64,000 nucleotides of DNA from Rhodamnia argentea (taxonomy: Eukaryota; Streptophyta; Magnoliopsida; Myrtales; Myrtaceae). The first letter of the stretch is position 1. Each line of letters begins with the position of its first letter. Under the pieces are notes generated by a model, which was not told the origin of the DNA, searched no databases, and saw nothing but the letters and a program-made list of their open reading frames with translations. The position numbers and the translations under genes were made by a program. The stretch lies in NCBI RefSeq assembly GCF_020921035.1, contig NC_063157.1, positions 11,258,001-11,322,000 on the forward strand, given 5' to 3'. This document shows positions 1-11,734 of this stretch, piece after piece.

Positions 1-386
1 TTAACAGAAAATCTCAATTGTGAGGGTTGAGTTAATCAAGCTGCGAATGCATTGATCCGTCTTGACCCAAATGGAATAAGAGGGATTGGCCACCACAATA
101 CCGTTCTGATAATTGATAAGCCTCTGCGGACACGGAAATTGGATCAATAGCAGAGATTGGAGCAAGAGCTGAGATTGGAGCAATAGAGAAAAGAGAAGAA
201 GAGGTGAAATTGGGCGATACATTATTGAGAGATGATGGGAAATTGGGATTAATAGAAAGAGAAAATGATGGACAAAGAAATGTTGATGTTTCGCAGACAT
301 TGTTGAGACAGTAATTGGAGCAAAGGAAGTGTTGATTTGGGGCAAAGATTTTGAAGAACGTGATGCGTTTTCATGCTCTAATACCG
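1..386 (-). mobile_element. Ty1/Copia retrotransposon, N-terminal gag part and primer-binding site (truncated by window edge)
   Basis: An open frame runs on the minus strand from 345 to the window edge. Its end (about residues 85-114) reads NPSYSIWVKTDQ followed by SLINSTLTIEIF, which resembles the Copia gag N-terminal pattern of NPxYxxWxxxDQ followed by an L-rich helix. At 375-386, directly inside the LTR edge, the minus strand reads CGGTATTAGAGC, two mismatches from the usual Copia initiator-Met primer site TGGTATCAGAGC. The rest of the element lies outside the window, so I cannot judge whether it is intact. Confidence 0.6.
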
Positions 387-560
387 TGTTGATGTTTAAA
401 GTCAGAGAGAAATAATGACAGAGTGTTTATGGTGGCTTAATCCAAACTAAGATTGTATAATATGTATTTATATCAGCGATTCATTACAATAAGGGTATAA
501 ATAAATACAATTATAGAAATATCCCAATATACATATAATTACACGTTAATAAAATATACA
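387..560 (-). repeat. Short Copia 5' LTR (174 bp)
   Basis: The segment starts TGTTGATG and ends TATACA on the plus strand, so it has TG...CA ends in either orientation. It abuts the putative primer-binding site. Read on the minus strand it contains a TATA-like GATATAAATACA. The other LTR is outside the window, so the boundaries rest on these ends and the primer site. Confidence 0.5.
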
Positions 561-3430
561 TGTCAATCCCGCGAAAGTCATCAGAAGCATAATCCAAGTA
601 CATACTGACTAATGGATGCATCCAATCCTTATTGATCAACGAGGCCGTTTTCTTGTGTGTATAGGCGTGATTACGTTAATGTGGGCAAGTGTTCGAGAAA
701 AATGTCCATTTAGATTCAATAATATGGCAAAATCAAGATTCATACATAATGACAAGACGACACGATAAGGACATGGCAAGTTTGGTATTTTAGACCGCGA
801 TGACATAGCAATGATCCCATATAGCATCAGACAATATTTACGTAATTCAAATACAATGAGTAAATGACACAGCATAATGACGAGAAAAAAGCTTAAATGT
901 ACGTTAATTATTAAACCATCCCTTCATTTAATAGCTTAAGCTTTTAGAACAGTTGGTGACAATCCTACAAAATCTCACATAGTATTAGAGTAGGAGGTCT
1001 TAAGATCAAACCTTTTGAGGCCTCATTTATCTCCCAAATTAAATATTCCACATCTAGAGTACTAGGCAAAATGTTCAAACTAAACGTCTAACAGCTTAAA
1101 TTTAAATACTATATGTTCTATGTGATACCCGAAGTTTAGAGCGAGCCCATGCAATGCCAGTCTGGCGAACATAACCAGAGAATGCAATTACTAAGGAGGA
1201 CACTTCAAACTAAGCATCATAAATTGAAACACATCAGTAGATATGTCAACCCCACGATAATCGTCAAAGGCATAATCCAAGCACTTAATAACGAATGGAT
1301 GCATCCAATGCTTAGTCACTCGAAACGAAATGACTCGATGAAAAGGGCATATGTGAAGGAACTGGTCAAATGAAACCTATAGATCTTTCCGGGGACTAGA
1401 TACGCATCGGATGGATTAGCATCCCACAACACCCTTTTTGTACCGTTCCCTTAAGTCCTAAATCACATGTGATTTAATTTCGTACGCATGCGTGATATGT
1501 TGTTTTAGGATTACAAAATATGACCAAACCATTTATTTAATGTTGTTATGAAAGGCCACGAATGTGGCACGCTCAATAATCGTCTAATCGAAATCAAAAA
1601 CACCTCATTAGAGATGAGAGGAATGGTGTGCACCTTATTTAGAATCCGTCGAAAAGTTGATGCGGAATGGCGACGAATCGGAACTCAAATGCTTCACTTT
1701 CTGAGCAAGGGAAAGATGCTCTGGATTCATGCTAGAATAATTGGCTTTGGTAGGATTGATATCCTCGCTGGCTGAATGAGACAACCACCATCATAACGAA
1801 AAGGTACTTTCTGAATTTCTGCATTAGAGGGCTAAAGGAGAGACTTGAGCCTATTTATAGAGTTTCCGACCGTAGGTCCCTCTCACTGTGGGCCGGGCCA
1901 AACTCGACCCACACTAATCCAGTTCATATTAAACCGATTAAGGATCTTTATATCTCATCTTATCGGACCAACCCATAAAACGGTAAATGTCAATTTCAAT
2001 TAATGTAAGTCCAAGTAAAAAAACTCTTACACATTACCGAACAATGACATCATTTTGTTGTTTCGTGTCCGGAAGGTAGAGATTACACATTGAGAAGAGG
2101 ACATGACAAAAAACATGTCGCGTATTTCAAACCGCGATGACACGGCAATAACCACATGGAGCATCACACGATAATTACATCCGGCATGACATCACTATAA
2201 AGTAAAGATAAGCTTCCATGTATGCCCCCATCAAAACCATACGCAGTATCTGGTCTGGTTATTTCCTAGTCAAATGTCAATAACTGGTATGATGGCAAAT
2301 ACAACTTTTTGTGGGGGTTAAGGTAGAGTAACCATGGTTTGTTTTTTTTGGTCAAAAGAGTAACCATGGTTAAGCACTCCCACGTTGACTGAAGAAGAAG
2401 AATATCAGGGGAAAACTCGGAGCATACCATTTCGTGATAAAAAGATCTGCAAGGGCAAAGGACTTTTGAAATGTGGAGTTCCCACTCGGAGGGGGACAGC
2501 TTCCAGAATGTTTGGCCTTTCTCTTTTCGGTTTCCATTAACCTGCCTGGACTTTTTCATGTTATAATAATGTGATACATAGATTGACTTAGGTTAAAAAA
2601 AAAAATGTTTCTAAAGGAGATGAGGAAGTCAACAGGCATGCGGCCTCATTGGTAAAGTAATTTAAGGGATGGGGACCATAATATCATAGATACAGAATTC
2701 GAGTCCCAAGCTTTGTAAAGAAATAGAGCAAAAGTAAAAAATATAAGAGAGATACGTGGATCCAGATATGTTTTCACTGTTTCATTTCCTACTCATTCAA
2801 ACAACACCTAACTTTTCCTCTTCACATTTCCTTTCTTCACTTTCATTGTTCTTTTCACCTCATTGTCCTCATCCACGTAAAAATCCTTCAAAAAAAGAAA
2901 AGAAAAAGAAATAGATAGAGCCCAAACAAATTGGAACCTTAATTCTTTTTCATAATTCAGGGGGCATGATTGGAATGACTTGACTACTTGAAGATTTAAT
3001 GAACACTCTGCAACAAAGTGCACAAGTTGGTTAACTCCAAGCACTTGACCTTTTCATTTGAACGAGACCCAAAACTGATTGCACGAAATTGATAAGATTT
3101 GATATGGGTGACCTCTAATTCCCGAGTGCCAAACTCTTACGTTGAACCAACTTTGCCTATGTTAAAGCTTTCGATGCGTTAATTTGGCCAACTACAAATT
3201 GGACTCGTTCAATTACACAACTTTTGCACTTATAGGGGATGAGCAACAATTAACAAGGATACTATGTGCGCGTGTTTGCGACCCCTCCTTCGAGCTTAAC
3301 AATTTCAATTAAGCTGATACATGGTAGGCAATACTAATGCAAGTGGTCATGGAACCCTTACCTTTAGTTCAACTTCAATTTTGCTCTGAACTTTTTTTGT
3401 CTAAAAAAAAATCATAACCTTTTGTTATAG
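561..3430. other. Intergenic, degenerate dispersed repeats, no gene seen
   Basis: No convincing coding region. Two pairs of diverged duplicate segments are visible: 561-650 matches 1244-1330 (both contain GGATGCATCCAAT), and about 718-860 matches 2093-2205 (both contain accgcgatgacacggcaat-like text). A SINE-like tract lies near 2640-2715. The rest is unassigned AT-rich DNA. Confidence 0.5.
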
Positions 3431-4592
3431 CCTCAAATATGCCCCGCATTCAAATTCGTCACTACTTTCTTCAAAGTTATCAACATCGGGAGGCCTCGTT
3501 TCATACGAAGGTGAGAGTATTCATGAATATGGATATTATAGTAATGAACCTACAATTGACTCTAACAATGATAATTTTAGAAAAAGAACTAGTGGCAATA
3601 TATGGATGTGTGGTAAATTTGGGATTATAGTTATAGTTTGTGATTTCTTTTTTGCGATAAAAAAAAGTTCGGAACGGAATTAGAATCAATGTTAAGTGAA
3701 GATTATTTTTAGGGGATTAACCCGAAAATTTACATATATAACAAGAAAAAGCAAGGCGGGCCCATTGATGAACCAAATTGGATCTGCCAGTGATAAGATA
3801 AATGAGGTGCGAGGCTATAGATCTTTCTCGCGTCACGATCAATTTGACTCGTGCATCACTTTCTGTTTTTAGATCTGACATGACATCCACCAAAATGCAA
3901 TTCCTTCCCTGTTCGATTGCCGAGTCAATTACCAACAGCGATTTTTTTTTTTTTTTGGTCCTAATTACCAACAATGATTATTCATCGGATGAGCCTAAAT
4001 TATGTCATCTCAAATTCCACGTGGATCACATTGATTGGTAGCATCACCAATTCAGACTTTGACTCTACAAGACGTTGCCCTCGAGAATTCCTAGGGCGAA
4101 CGAGTAATTTCAATTTTCCCTGAGCGCTTTTTTTTTAAAATTTTTTTTTTTGGATTTCTTGATGACCGTGTCCGCCATCTAGACGTTTACCCCGACCTCC
4201 GAGGCCGCCTAGGAACATGACGTGTTTCGAATCCAGCTATAATATGGAAGAGAAATGATAACATGATTATACTTATGGAGTAATAACTTATCAAGGCGAT
4301 AATCGATAACCGATTCGAGAGTCCCTAATTCGAAGTGAGATTAATAACTTGCTCTAATAAGTAACAAATAATTATAAATTATTGTCGGATTCACTGCTTC
4401 GATAATTTATTATCCACAACATGCTGTTATTTTCACGGTTAGCTAAATACTATTATGCTAGCAATGCCTAATATTGAATAAGTTAATGCCCGTGAGGAAT
4501 TAACAATGATTTTCATTTGTTTCCATATTACTCGAGGTTCTATTTTTCACGCACATATCCAAATAAATCAGTTTTTCATTTTTATTTTTTTG

Positions 4593-4862
4593 ATTAGTAT
4601 TTCGAAAATCCTAAAATTTGTTACGAAAATGTAATTAAGTTTCAAAACTTTCGAAAAGCGCAATCAAATTCTAAAATTTCTCAAGTTGATAAAATTAAGT
4701 CATTTCATTAGCGCCGTCCAACTTGATAAACAAAAAATGTCAACATGTTTTGGGACTTGATTGTACCAACTTGATAAGTTTAGGACTTGATAGCACTTTT
4801 TGAAAGTTTTTGAACTCAATCGTATTTTTGTGACAAGTTTTGAGATTTTTAGTGCACTAACC
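4593..4862. repeat. Hairpin MITE-like element, family B
   Basis: The left side (attagtatttcgaaaatcc, then aaaatttgttacgaaaatg) returns as its imperfect reverse complement at the right side (cgtatttttgtgacaagtttt, then gagatttttagtgcacta). The whole element can therefore fold back on itself. A relative with the same arms lies at about 38664-38898. Confidence 0.5.
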
Positions 4863-5104
4863 CTTTTGTTTTTGGTTTGTGGTGCAGCCGACGTCACATG
4901 TGTAGGAAATCTCGATTCTGTCCTTTATATATCTCTAATGTGTCGGCGGTTAGACCGATGTCATTATTAAACCTACAATTATGTGAAGACACGCTTTTAT
5001 TATGAATATGAGCAAATTGGACCAGCGTGTTTTTTTATTCAATCGGGGGTATAGATTGTAAATTAACATGCAACGAAACATGTTGTATTTCAAGGGTTAG
5101 ATTT

Positions 5105-5285
5105 TAGCGGTCCCACTGGGTCGGGACCTAGATCGGACCACCGGTCTCGATCCGATCCGGTCCTTGGTCCTAAAAATTTGGGGGCCGTGACTACCGGTCT
5201 GGTCCCCGATTTCATACCAGGACTACTAGTTCGGTCCCCAATTTCATATTGGGACCGAACCGACCCAGATCATGGTCACCCCTAG
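5105..5285. mobile_element. hAT-like non-autonomous remnant
   Basis: A run of gaccgg/ggaccgaac-type repeats ends in ATCATGGTCACCCCTAG, whose reverse complement CTAGGGGTGACC is of the hAT terminal-repeat type also seen at 7613 and 15385. The left end is poorly conserved and no target duplication is evident, so the boundaries are approximate. Confidence 0.35.
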
Positions 5286-6276
5286 TTAAGGCACTGATGA
5301 AAGAGAAAAAAGGAAGGGGGTTATGGCATTGACGAAAACAGTAATTGGTTATGCTGGACATATTCATTCCATTAATAGATGAAGGTTTCCACCTCATGTC
5401 TGGTTATAGTAGGGTCTGTTTGTAATTTCCTTACCAAAGATGACAAGGCTTTGTCCATGAGAAAAGGAAAATGAAAGGAAAAATAACTCAAATGGTCAAT
5501 GAATTCTGGTATAATGTATAATTTGGTCCCTAAAATTTTAATTTTGTTCAATACGGTCTTATGCAATGTGGACCCTAAACTTTTGATTTGTTCAACGTAA
5601 TCCTCGTACTTTTGGTATATGCTCAATATAGTCTATGGAGTATATGAAATATTCAATATTGTCCCTGATATTGAATTAATGAAAGTACAACATTAAAAAT
5701 TTTCATACAACACATGAACTACGTCGGACTCATATTAAAAATTCAAAAATCATGTTGGATAAATAAAAAGTGTCCACGCGAAAAAACGCAAGCGATTTGG
5801 TTTCTCGAAGGCATGACAATGTCATAACAGCTGAGTCGTTCTCCCACGTCTGACAAAAGTGTGTCAGATCTACACGTAAAAGGCTCACACAATCGATCAT
5901 ACCATACGCACACTGTGTTATACGTATCCACCTCACCAGTCAAATCAAACCTAAGAGTTGCAGGTCAAGGTCAACGGCAAGTAAAAGCCTCCCCCAGTTC
6001 AGAATCACTCATTGTGATTCATTCTCATTTCTAGTGCTCCTCCCCTCCCCCCCTCTCTGTCTGTCTGTCTGTGTCGTTCATCGTTGTGACTACCTTTTCA
6101 AATCCAAATGCTGACGGCGCACGCGAAAAAGAGGAAAGCCCACATTCGGTTCGTAGAAGCAGTCCACGAAGAAAAAATAGAAGAATAAGCGCGTGATCAT
6201 CGGAGGAGGCTACAGTATTCAAAGTCAAAGCACAATTATATACTTTAATGTATGGACCGCCTTGAAGGCCCCTTCG

Positions 6277-6283
6277 TATAAAT
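6277..6283 (+). promoter_or_regulatory. TATA box of CAR copy 1
   Basis: TATAAAT lies 148 bp before the start codon at 6431. That would leave a 5' UTR of roughly 120 nt. Confidence 0.6.
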
Positions 6284-6430
6284 TGACTGCCCAGCTTCTT
6301 CTTCGTGAAATATCAGGTTGCTTTCTCACTAGCAGAAGACAGAGCAGCAACCACCCATCATCGTCTTCACTCCCAACCGTTCAATTTCCATCTCCCTCTC
6401 TAGACCAAGGCCCGGCGATCAGTTCCGTGA

Positions 6431-7219
6431 ATGGAGCATCTTCTGGGGCTCTTGAGAATCCATGTTCACAGAGGGGTGAATCTCGCGATCCGAGATATCC
6501 GGAGCAGCGATCCTTACATCGTCATCCGAATGGGCAAACAGGTCAGCTCGTCCCCGCCATTTCCCGCTTCTTGTTTTGGTCCGTGATGGGTTTGTTGGAA
6601 CACCCATCTCGTTGTTTAGTGGTTTTTTGTTTGTTACCCTGCCTTTTTGGGTGATTTTCACTAGTTTCTGCTTCTGCGAGTACCGTATAGTTTTGGTCAA
6701 TTGAATCGACACCGGTGACCATAATCGCTCCAGGGCTTTGCTCTCTAATTAGGATTATCTGATCAAACGCATAGTAGGATTCTGTTGTGATTTCGGCTCC
6801 GTCTGATCTTTAAGTTTCGATGTGGGTCACAGAAACTGAAGACTCGGGTGATCAAGCAGAACACGAACCCGGAGTGGAACGACGATCTAACTCTCTCGAT
6901 CACCGACCCGAGCCTCCCCGTAAGAGTGTTGGTGTACGACAAGGACACCTTCAGCCCGGACGACAAGATGGGGGACGCGGAGTTCCACATCAAGCAGTTC
7001 CTGGAAGCCCTGAGAGTGCCGACGGACGGAGTCCCGAGCGGGTCCGTGATCGCCAGAGTGCCGCCCAGCCGGGACAACTGCCTGGCCGAAGAGAGCTGCA
7101 TCGTGTGGAGCGAGGGCAAGGTGGTCCAGGATATGGTCCTCCGGCTCCGCAACGTGGAGCGCGGGGAAGTCCAGCTGCAGCTCCAGTGGATTGAGGTTCC
7201 TGGTTCCAGGGGATTGTAG
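6431..7219 (+). CDS. C2-domain ABA-related (CAR-like) protein, copy 1
   Basis: A single-C2-domain protein of 165 aa, the normal size for plant CAR proteins. Family members bind acidic phospholipids in a Ca2+-dependent way and recruit PYR/PYL ABA receptors to the plasma membrane. Exon 1 is 6431-6541, the intron 6542-6832 (gt...ag) and exon 2 6833-7219. The start is the ATG opening MEHLLGLLRIHVHRG, which matches the family N-terminus. Likely Ca2+ ligands are present in loop 1 (D22, D27 in RDIRSSDP) and loop 3 (D73, D75, D81 in VYDKDTFSPDDKMGDA). It ends ...QWIEVPGSRGL. Copies 2 and 3 are paralogues downstream. The intron that splits copy 3 between residues 69 and 70 is absent here. The C2 and CAR assignment is strong; the ABA role is by family analogy. 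Confidence 0.9.
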
Positions 7220-7868
7220 AAGTGGCCAGGCCTTTGCTGTATGTTATGTTAATACGGCTCTTGCTAAATGAACAGAGGATGGACTTTCTCTGTACTCTGC
7301 TACTGATTGAATGAAGTTTTATTTTCGGATTTCTTTTCTTGAGTCATTTCAGTAACTGAAGGGTTCAGTCTGGAGCATTACCCATCTTGGAAAAGGACAG
7401 GTGAGTGCTGAAAACAAAGCGAAAATGGCAGAGAAGCAACCAGGGGTTTTCACCTTTCTATACGTTTGCTTCGAGTCATGTTTTGCTTTAGACGCGAGAT
7501 AATTCCGAAACAAAATCCACGAACATTAATCAGATGGATAAATTTTAAAGTATAACTAGAGACAAATACAAATTGACCAAATTCACCTCTAAGAAGAATA
7601 GTATTAGGAAAGTAGGGGTGTTAGATTATTGAATCGAAAAACTGAATCGAATCGAATCGAAATTTTGTGCATTTTTCGATTAAGGTTTTTAGTTTGGATA
7701 ATGGAAAAAGCCACATTTCTTTTTGTTGGTTCGAACCCCTAAATCCCTCAATTGACATCCTCCAAGAAAAATCCCCAAATCCTCTTTGCCGTCTCTCTCA
7801 ATCTATCCAAGCTAGATGAAACCCTAGATCAACCAATTGCAGAGAGCTCGAACCCCAGAGGCACATCA

Positions 7869-8499
7869 ATGCCGTCGATCATCCAAGAGGAAGAGCCCCT
7901 GCTGGCCCCGAACCCCGATTGCTTCTGCATGTTCCCTATCCATTACCCGCAATTCTAGGAGATGTACAAGAAGGCCGAGGCCTCCTTCGAGACTGCTAAG
8001 GAGGTCGATCTGGTGAGAATGAGCTATAAAATATGTGCATGAGTTATAGAATTAGTTAAATTAAAGGTTATGTCTTTTTGAAGAGTCTTTCCTTTCTCTG
8101 TATATATATGACTCTAGGTCATTGTAATAGATATGGAAGAAGTAATATAGAAAATTGAGGAATAACGTTTTTTCCTCAAAACCTCTATGTGTTAACAGAC
8201 CACTCCTAGGACCTCCGCCACACTCCCTCTCCATCGACGAGCGCCACTTCATCGCCCACATCCTCGCTTTCTTTTCTGCCTCCGACGGGCATCGTCCTAG
8301 AGAACCTTGTTGTTTGCTTCATGAAGGAGGTCCAGCTCTCCGAGGATTGTGCCTTCTACTACTTCCAATCGCCATTGAGAACATCCACTCCGAGATATAC
8401 AGCCTTCTCCTCGAGACCTACGTTGAGAACTCTATCGAGACGGACCGCCTCTTTCGCGCGGTCGACACCATCCCCACCATTGCTCGCAAGGTAGTTTGA
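7869..8499 (+). pseudogene. Ribonucleotide reductase small subunit (R2) fragment, disrupted
   Basis: The sequence opens at MPSIIQEEEPLLAPNPD, continues FCMFPIHYPQ then EMYKKAEASF, and resumes after a gap with DERHFIAHILAFFSASDG, MKEVQLSED, IAIENIHSEIYSLLLETY and LFRAVDTIP. These are landmark segments of plant RNR2/TSO2 proteins. It is broken: a TAG replaces the Trp codon before EMYKKAEA, about 190 nt of AT-rich DNA splits VDL from the S-DLRH segment, about 4 nt are missing before DERHF, and compensating frameshifts lie near 8287-8370. It stops after IARK, so the C-terminal half, including the radical-transfer tail, is absent. It sits wholly inside the hAT-like ends, so capture by the transposon is the simplest reading. 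It cannot encode a working enzyme. Confidence 0.85.
8009..8195 (+). repeat. AT-rich insertion in the R2 fragment (solo-LTR-like or intron-like)
   Basis: This tract separates the VDL and S-DLRH segments of the R2 fragment. It contains a TATA-like tgtatatatatgac and a tail ending ATGTGTTAACA, reminiscent of a small Copia LTR (TGAGAATGAG...TTAACA). The borders also fit gt...ag of an intron. Splicing would not restore the frame, so I favour an insertion. Exact edges are uncertain. Confidence 0.4.
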
Positions 8500-8680
8500 C
8501 CATCTGCAAATAGGTTGAGCTATGGAGGATAAAAAAAGGAAGAAGAAAAATCGAAATTCGAACTGAACTGACACCCCTATAGGGACGAGAATAAACACGG
8601 TAATATATCCCGCATCAAAATGTTCTATAGACAAATAAAGGAAGCTTTTATAGAGGCAAATAGTTATGTCTAATGCATCT

Positions 8681-9392
8681 ATAAAAAAATTACCAATAAA
8701 CTCTTAAATCTATTACATTTGTGTTAATTTAATCCTAAAATTTTTGATAATTTGCCAATTTAGTGCTAGACATTTTAATTGTGCCAATTTAATACTAAAC
8801 CATATGACGTTTTGTCAATTCAATGCTAAATTTTTCAACAATTTATCAATTTAATCAGAAACTGGTGACATTGAGGTTTAGTCGGCATCGATTGTCTTCC
8901 ATGGCATCGACACTGATATGGACAATTTTTGCAATTGTCATTAATTTTATTGGATTTTTTTAAATATTTTTGTTTCAAAGTCTCGGCTGAGGTCCTTGTG
9001 GCCCAAGGGTGGAAAAATAAGCATAGAAAAAAGAATATAAGAAACAAAAAGAAAAAAATCAAATAGAAAAGAAATCAATTTTTTAAAAAGTTCTAAGAAT
9101 TATCGACGTTAGCGGCGGCCATTTTATATAGGAGAGCTATCCTTGAATAGGCCGTCATGTCAGTGATTTTCAACCAAAATTGACTATAAACACTAAATTG
9201 ACAAATCGTCAAAAGATTTAGGATTAAATTGGTAAATCGTCTAAAATGGTTAGGTCTAAATGGGTAAAATATCTCCTTTCTAACAAAAAAAAAGGGGTAA
9301 AATGAAATGTTTAGGACTAATTTGGTCAAATTAAAAAGTTTAGAACTGAATTGACACAAGTATAGTAAGTTTAATTTTTTGCTAATTTCTCC
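8681..9392. mobile_element. Non-autonomous Mutator-like element (712 bp)
   Basis: Imperfect long inverted repeats: ATAAAAAAATTACC...AATTTAATCC at the left against its reverse at the right (aggattaaattgg ... gctaatttctcc). The flanks AATGCATCT (8672-8680) and GATGTATCC (9393-9401) agree at 6 of 9 positions, and all differences are transitions, consistent with an old 9-bp duplication. No transposase is present. Confidence 0.55.
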
Positions 9393-9534
9393 GATGTATC
9401 CACGTAGTCCATGTCATACTTTTTTTTTGGGTCGAATAGTCCGCGCCATACTTGAATGACAAGAATGAAGTGAGAAAAAAAGACTTTAACGTTACAAATG
9501 GAAGGGACTCCGTTAGTTCTTTCTTCTCGTTGCA

Positions 9535-10290
9535 GTTAGAGGCGGAGATGTTCTAGAAAACCTTGTTTCTTTAACGGTATGAAGATAGGTCTAATTGTTT
9601 TATTCAACAAGATCAACTTATCACAGGGTGATGATAATACGTCGGGAATGACTTTGTCGCTTACCAAGAAAAGTGATGATGACGATAGAGTATAATAGTG
9701 TTACGGTTGAATATGCTTTTTCTAAGGTACTGGAAGAACTTTCTTGTACAAATTCTAGAAGACTTAAGACTTTCCTAGTCTCAAATCGTAGCACCAAATA
9801 TTATTCACAAACACTTCTGAGACATCTAGTTCGGTTGTCGATCTGCTCGGCTCGTCATCATTGATCGTTGGATCTCGTGTCTTCTCAGCGATTTGATTTT
9901 CAACTTGATAGCATCGATCGTCAAATGGGAGCATGACAAGTTTGCCTTAAGTTTGATAATGTGAGGATTGACTTCCCTTGCTTTTTCTCAAATATGAACC
10001 CATCTGTCTCTGCCAACCGCGTTATTTCCGTGCATCTACTGCCATCGTCAACGACTCAAAGGCAACCTCTGCCGCTCGACCATGCAACGGTAGGCCTGTC
10101 TTGCCGTTGTCTCTCTTCGAGTGGCAAAGCTTCTCACCACCGTCAAACTCGTTCCCTAGATGGATCTTGTAGCTGGTTATGACTCAATTGTCGATGGCCA
10201 ACGCGGTTGAGATAAACTCAAATCTAAATTTGTTATGGAACATATGTCAAATGCGAAGTCTTTTTAGGGGTTTGGCCCACGTGGATTGTG
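9535..10290 (+). repeat. Segmental duplication block A, copy 1
   Basis: This block, 3' of CAR copy 1, is homologous to 14240-14776 plus 15386-15600, which lies 3' of CAR copy 2. Shared landmarks include gttctagaaaac, the tggatct-gtgtct-tca-cga tract, and cttcccttgctttt-ctc-aa. No gene is recognised in it. The frame at 9961-10182 is short and not preserved in the second copy, which argues against coding. Confidence 0.7.
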
Positions 10291-10609
10291 ATAAATAAGA
10301 TGCATGTGTAAGTTGCATTAGAAAAGAAGCCATACATTAAAGAATTAGTATGGTACGGAGTATATAATATATTCTAGTTGGCTCACAACTCATTGGTTTA
10401 AACTTTTAAATGAATATGGGTCCAACTGGATATGTTGACGGTAATGTGCTCAAATTTGGGCTCTCCCTTGGCCATCTCCCCTAATGAATTCTTCTGCAGC
10501 TCCTGACAAATGGTATCATAGCAGATGATTGATTAATGGCATATACTCAATTATATTTGTCATGGGTAAATATCTCAAGAAAGGAATACGACCAACGCTG
10601 TCAAGACTT

Positions 10610-11290
10610 GGAAGGTGAGTGGTGTAGCAAGGTGGTTTCTAATTGGCAAACTTCATAGTTTGATTTAGTGAAAGAGACTTGGAAGGTGGGTGTGGGTGAT
10701 GTGGTGTGGCAACAAGGTCTTGATGACAACCTTCATGATTTTGGAGAATGAGATCAAGGATAAATGCGAGCATTGTAGATACCTGGATGTAGGTGAGGCA
10801 TTGTGGTGCAACTAGGTGGTTTCGATGGCAACCTTCATAGTTTGATCCGGTGAAAGAGACTTGGAAGGTGGGTGATGTGGTGTGGCAATGCGGTCTTGAT
10901 GGCAACATTTATGATTTTGGAGAAAGAGACCTTGGATGAATGTGAGCATTGGAAATACCTATATGAAGGTTGGGCATTGTGGTATAACAAGGTGGTTTTG
11001 ATATCCGGTGAAAGAGACTTTAAAAGTGGGCAATGTAGTGCAGTAACGCGAATTCAATGGCAACCTTCATGATTCTAGAAAAAGAGACCGGGGATGAATT
11101 TGGACATTAGAGATACTTGGATGAAGGTGGAGCATTGTAGTGTAGCAACGCGGTTCTAATGACAAACTTCATAATTTGATCTTGTGAAAGAGATTTGGAA
11201 GGTGACCGATGTGATGCAGCAATGTGGTTTCAATGTCAGACTTCATTATGCTGGAGAAAGAGACTAGGAATGAATGTGGGCATTGAAGAT
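10610..11290 (+). repeat. Minisatellite, about 4 units of 160-180 bp
   Basis: The motif ggtgggtgatgtggtgtggc followed by a cggtcttgatggcaac-type tract recurs at about 10684, 10866, 11027 and 11200. Each unit also carries a ttggagaaagagac-type segment and a ggatgaatgtgagcattg-type segment. Units are diverged and the period varies from about 161 to 182 bp. No family is recognised. Confidence 0.7.
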
Positions 11291-11734
11291 TCAAATCGAG
11301 ACATGTTGGTGCTGCCGAATACCTGAATTAATTGGGAGCAAACCTAATGCTAAGCTCATATGGTGGAGAATTGTTAAGATGCACGTGCAAGTTACGGTAA
11401 AAAAAATCCCACAATGGAGAATTGGTGTGGCTTGGAGTAGTTAAATGTTTTAGTTGGCCTATAACTCATAGACTTAAATTTTGAGTGAAGGTATATCAAA
11501 CTAGATATGTTGGTAGGCTAAGATTGGACACTACCTTAACAATCTCTCCTGGTTAAGGTATTGGAAATCTGATGCGAGCTCTCGATAGTAGCTACCTTTT
11601 TGAAGAAAATACTCCAAATAGCTACACAAAATCACATCTATTACGGACTCGTATAAACTCTCACACTGAAAAGAATTAACCTCCCGCGTAGCCCAACCAT
11701 TTCCTCTCCCCTCCGCTATTATAGAATGAGCAGG

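Larger units (their letters stand above)
3431..6270. other. Intergenic with small inverted-repeat elements, no gene seen
   Basis: Only short open frames without recognisable domains. The stretch contains a hairpin MITE-like element (about 4593-4862), an hAT-like remnant (about 5105-5285) and a further imperfect inverted-repeat tract (about 5490-5690). Confidence 0.5.
7613..8579 (+). mobile_element. hAT-like element carrying a captured gene fragment (Pack-hAT)
   Basis: The left end starts TAGGGGTGTTAGATTATTGAA. The right end, read in reverse, starts TAGGGGTGTCAGTTCAGTTCG, giving hAT-type terminal inverted repeats. The flanking octamers TAGGAAAG (7605-7612) and TAGGGACG (8580-8587) match at 6 of 8 positions, as expected for an aged 8-bp target duplication. 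The interior is not transposase. It holds a ribonucleotide reductase small-subunit fragment and an AT-rich insertion. An MULE lies just downstream. Confidence 0.7.

Noticed and set aside
6820-7194. Arg/Gly-rich plus-strand frame overlapping CAR copy 1, and similar GC-rich antisense frames at 6763-7152, 12970-13444 and 26105-26749
   Set aside because: Shadows of the GC-rich C2 exons in other frames, with no domain of their own.
8009-8195. True intron in the RNR2 fragment
   Set aside because: Borders can be read as gt...ag, but joining the flanks does not restore the RNR2 frame and the tract looks LTR-like; left undecided but not annotated as an intron.
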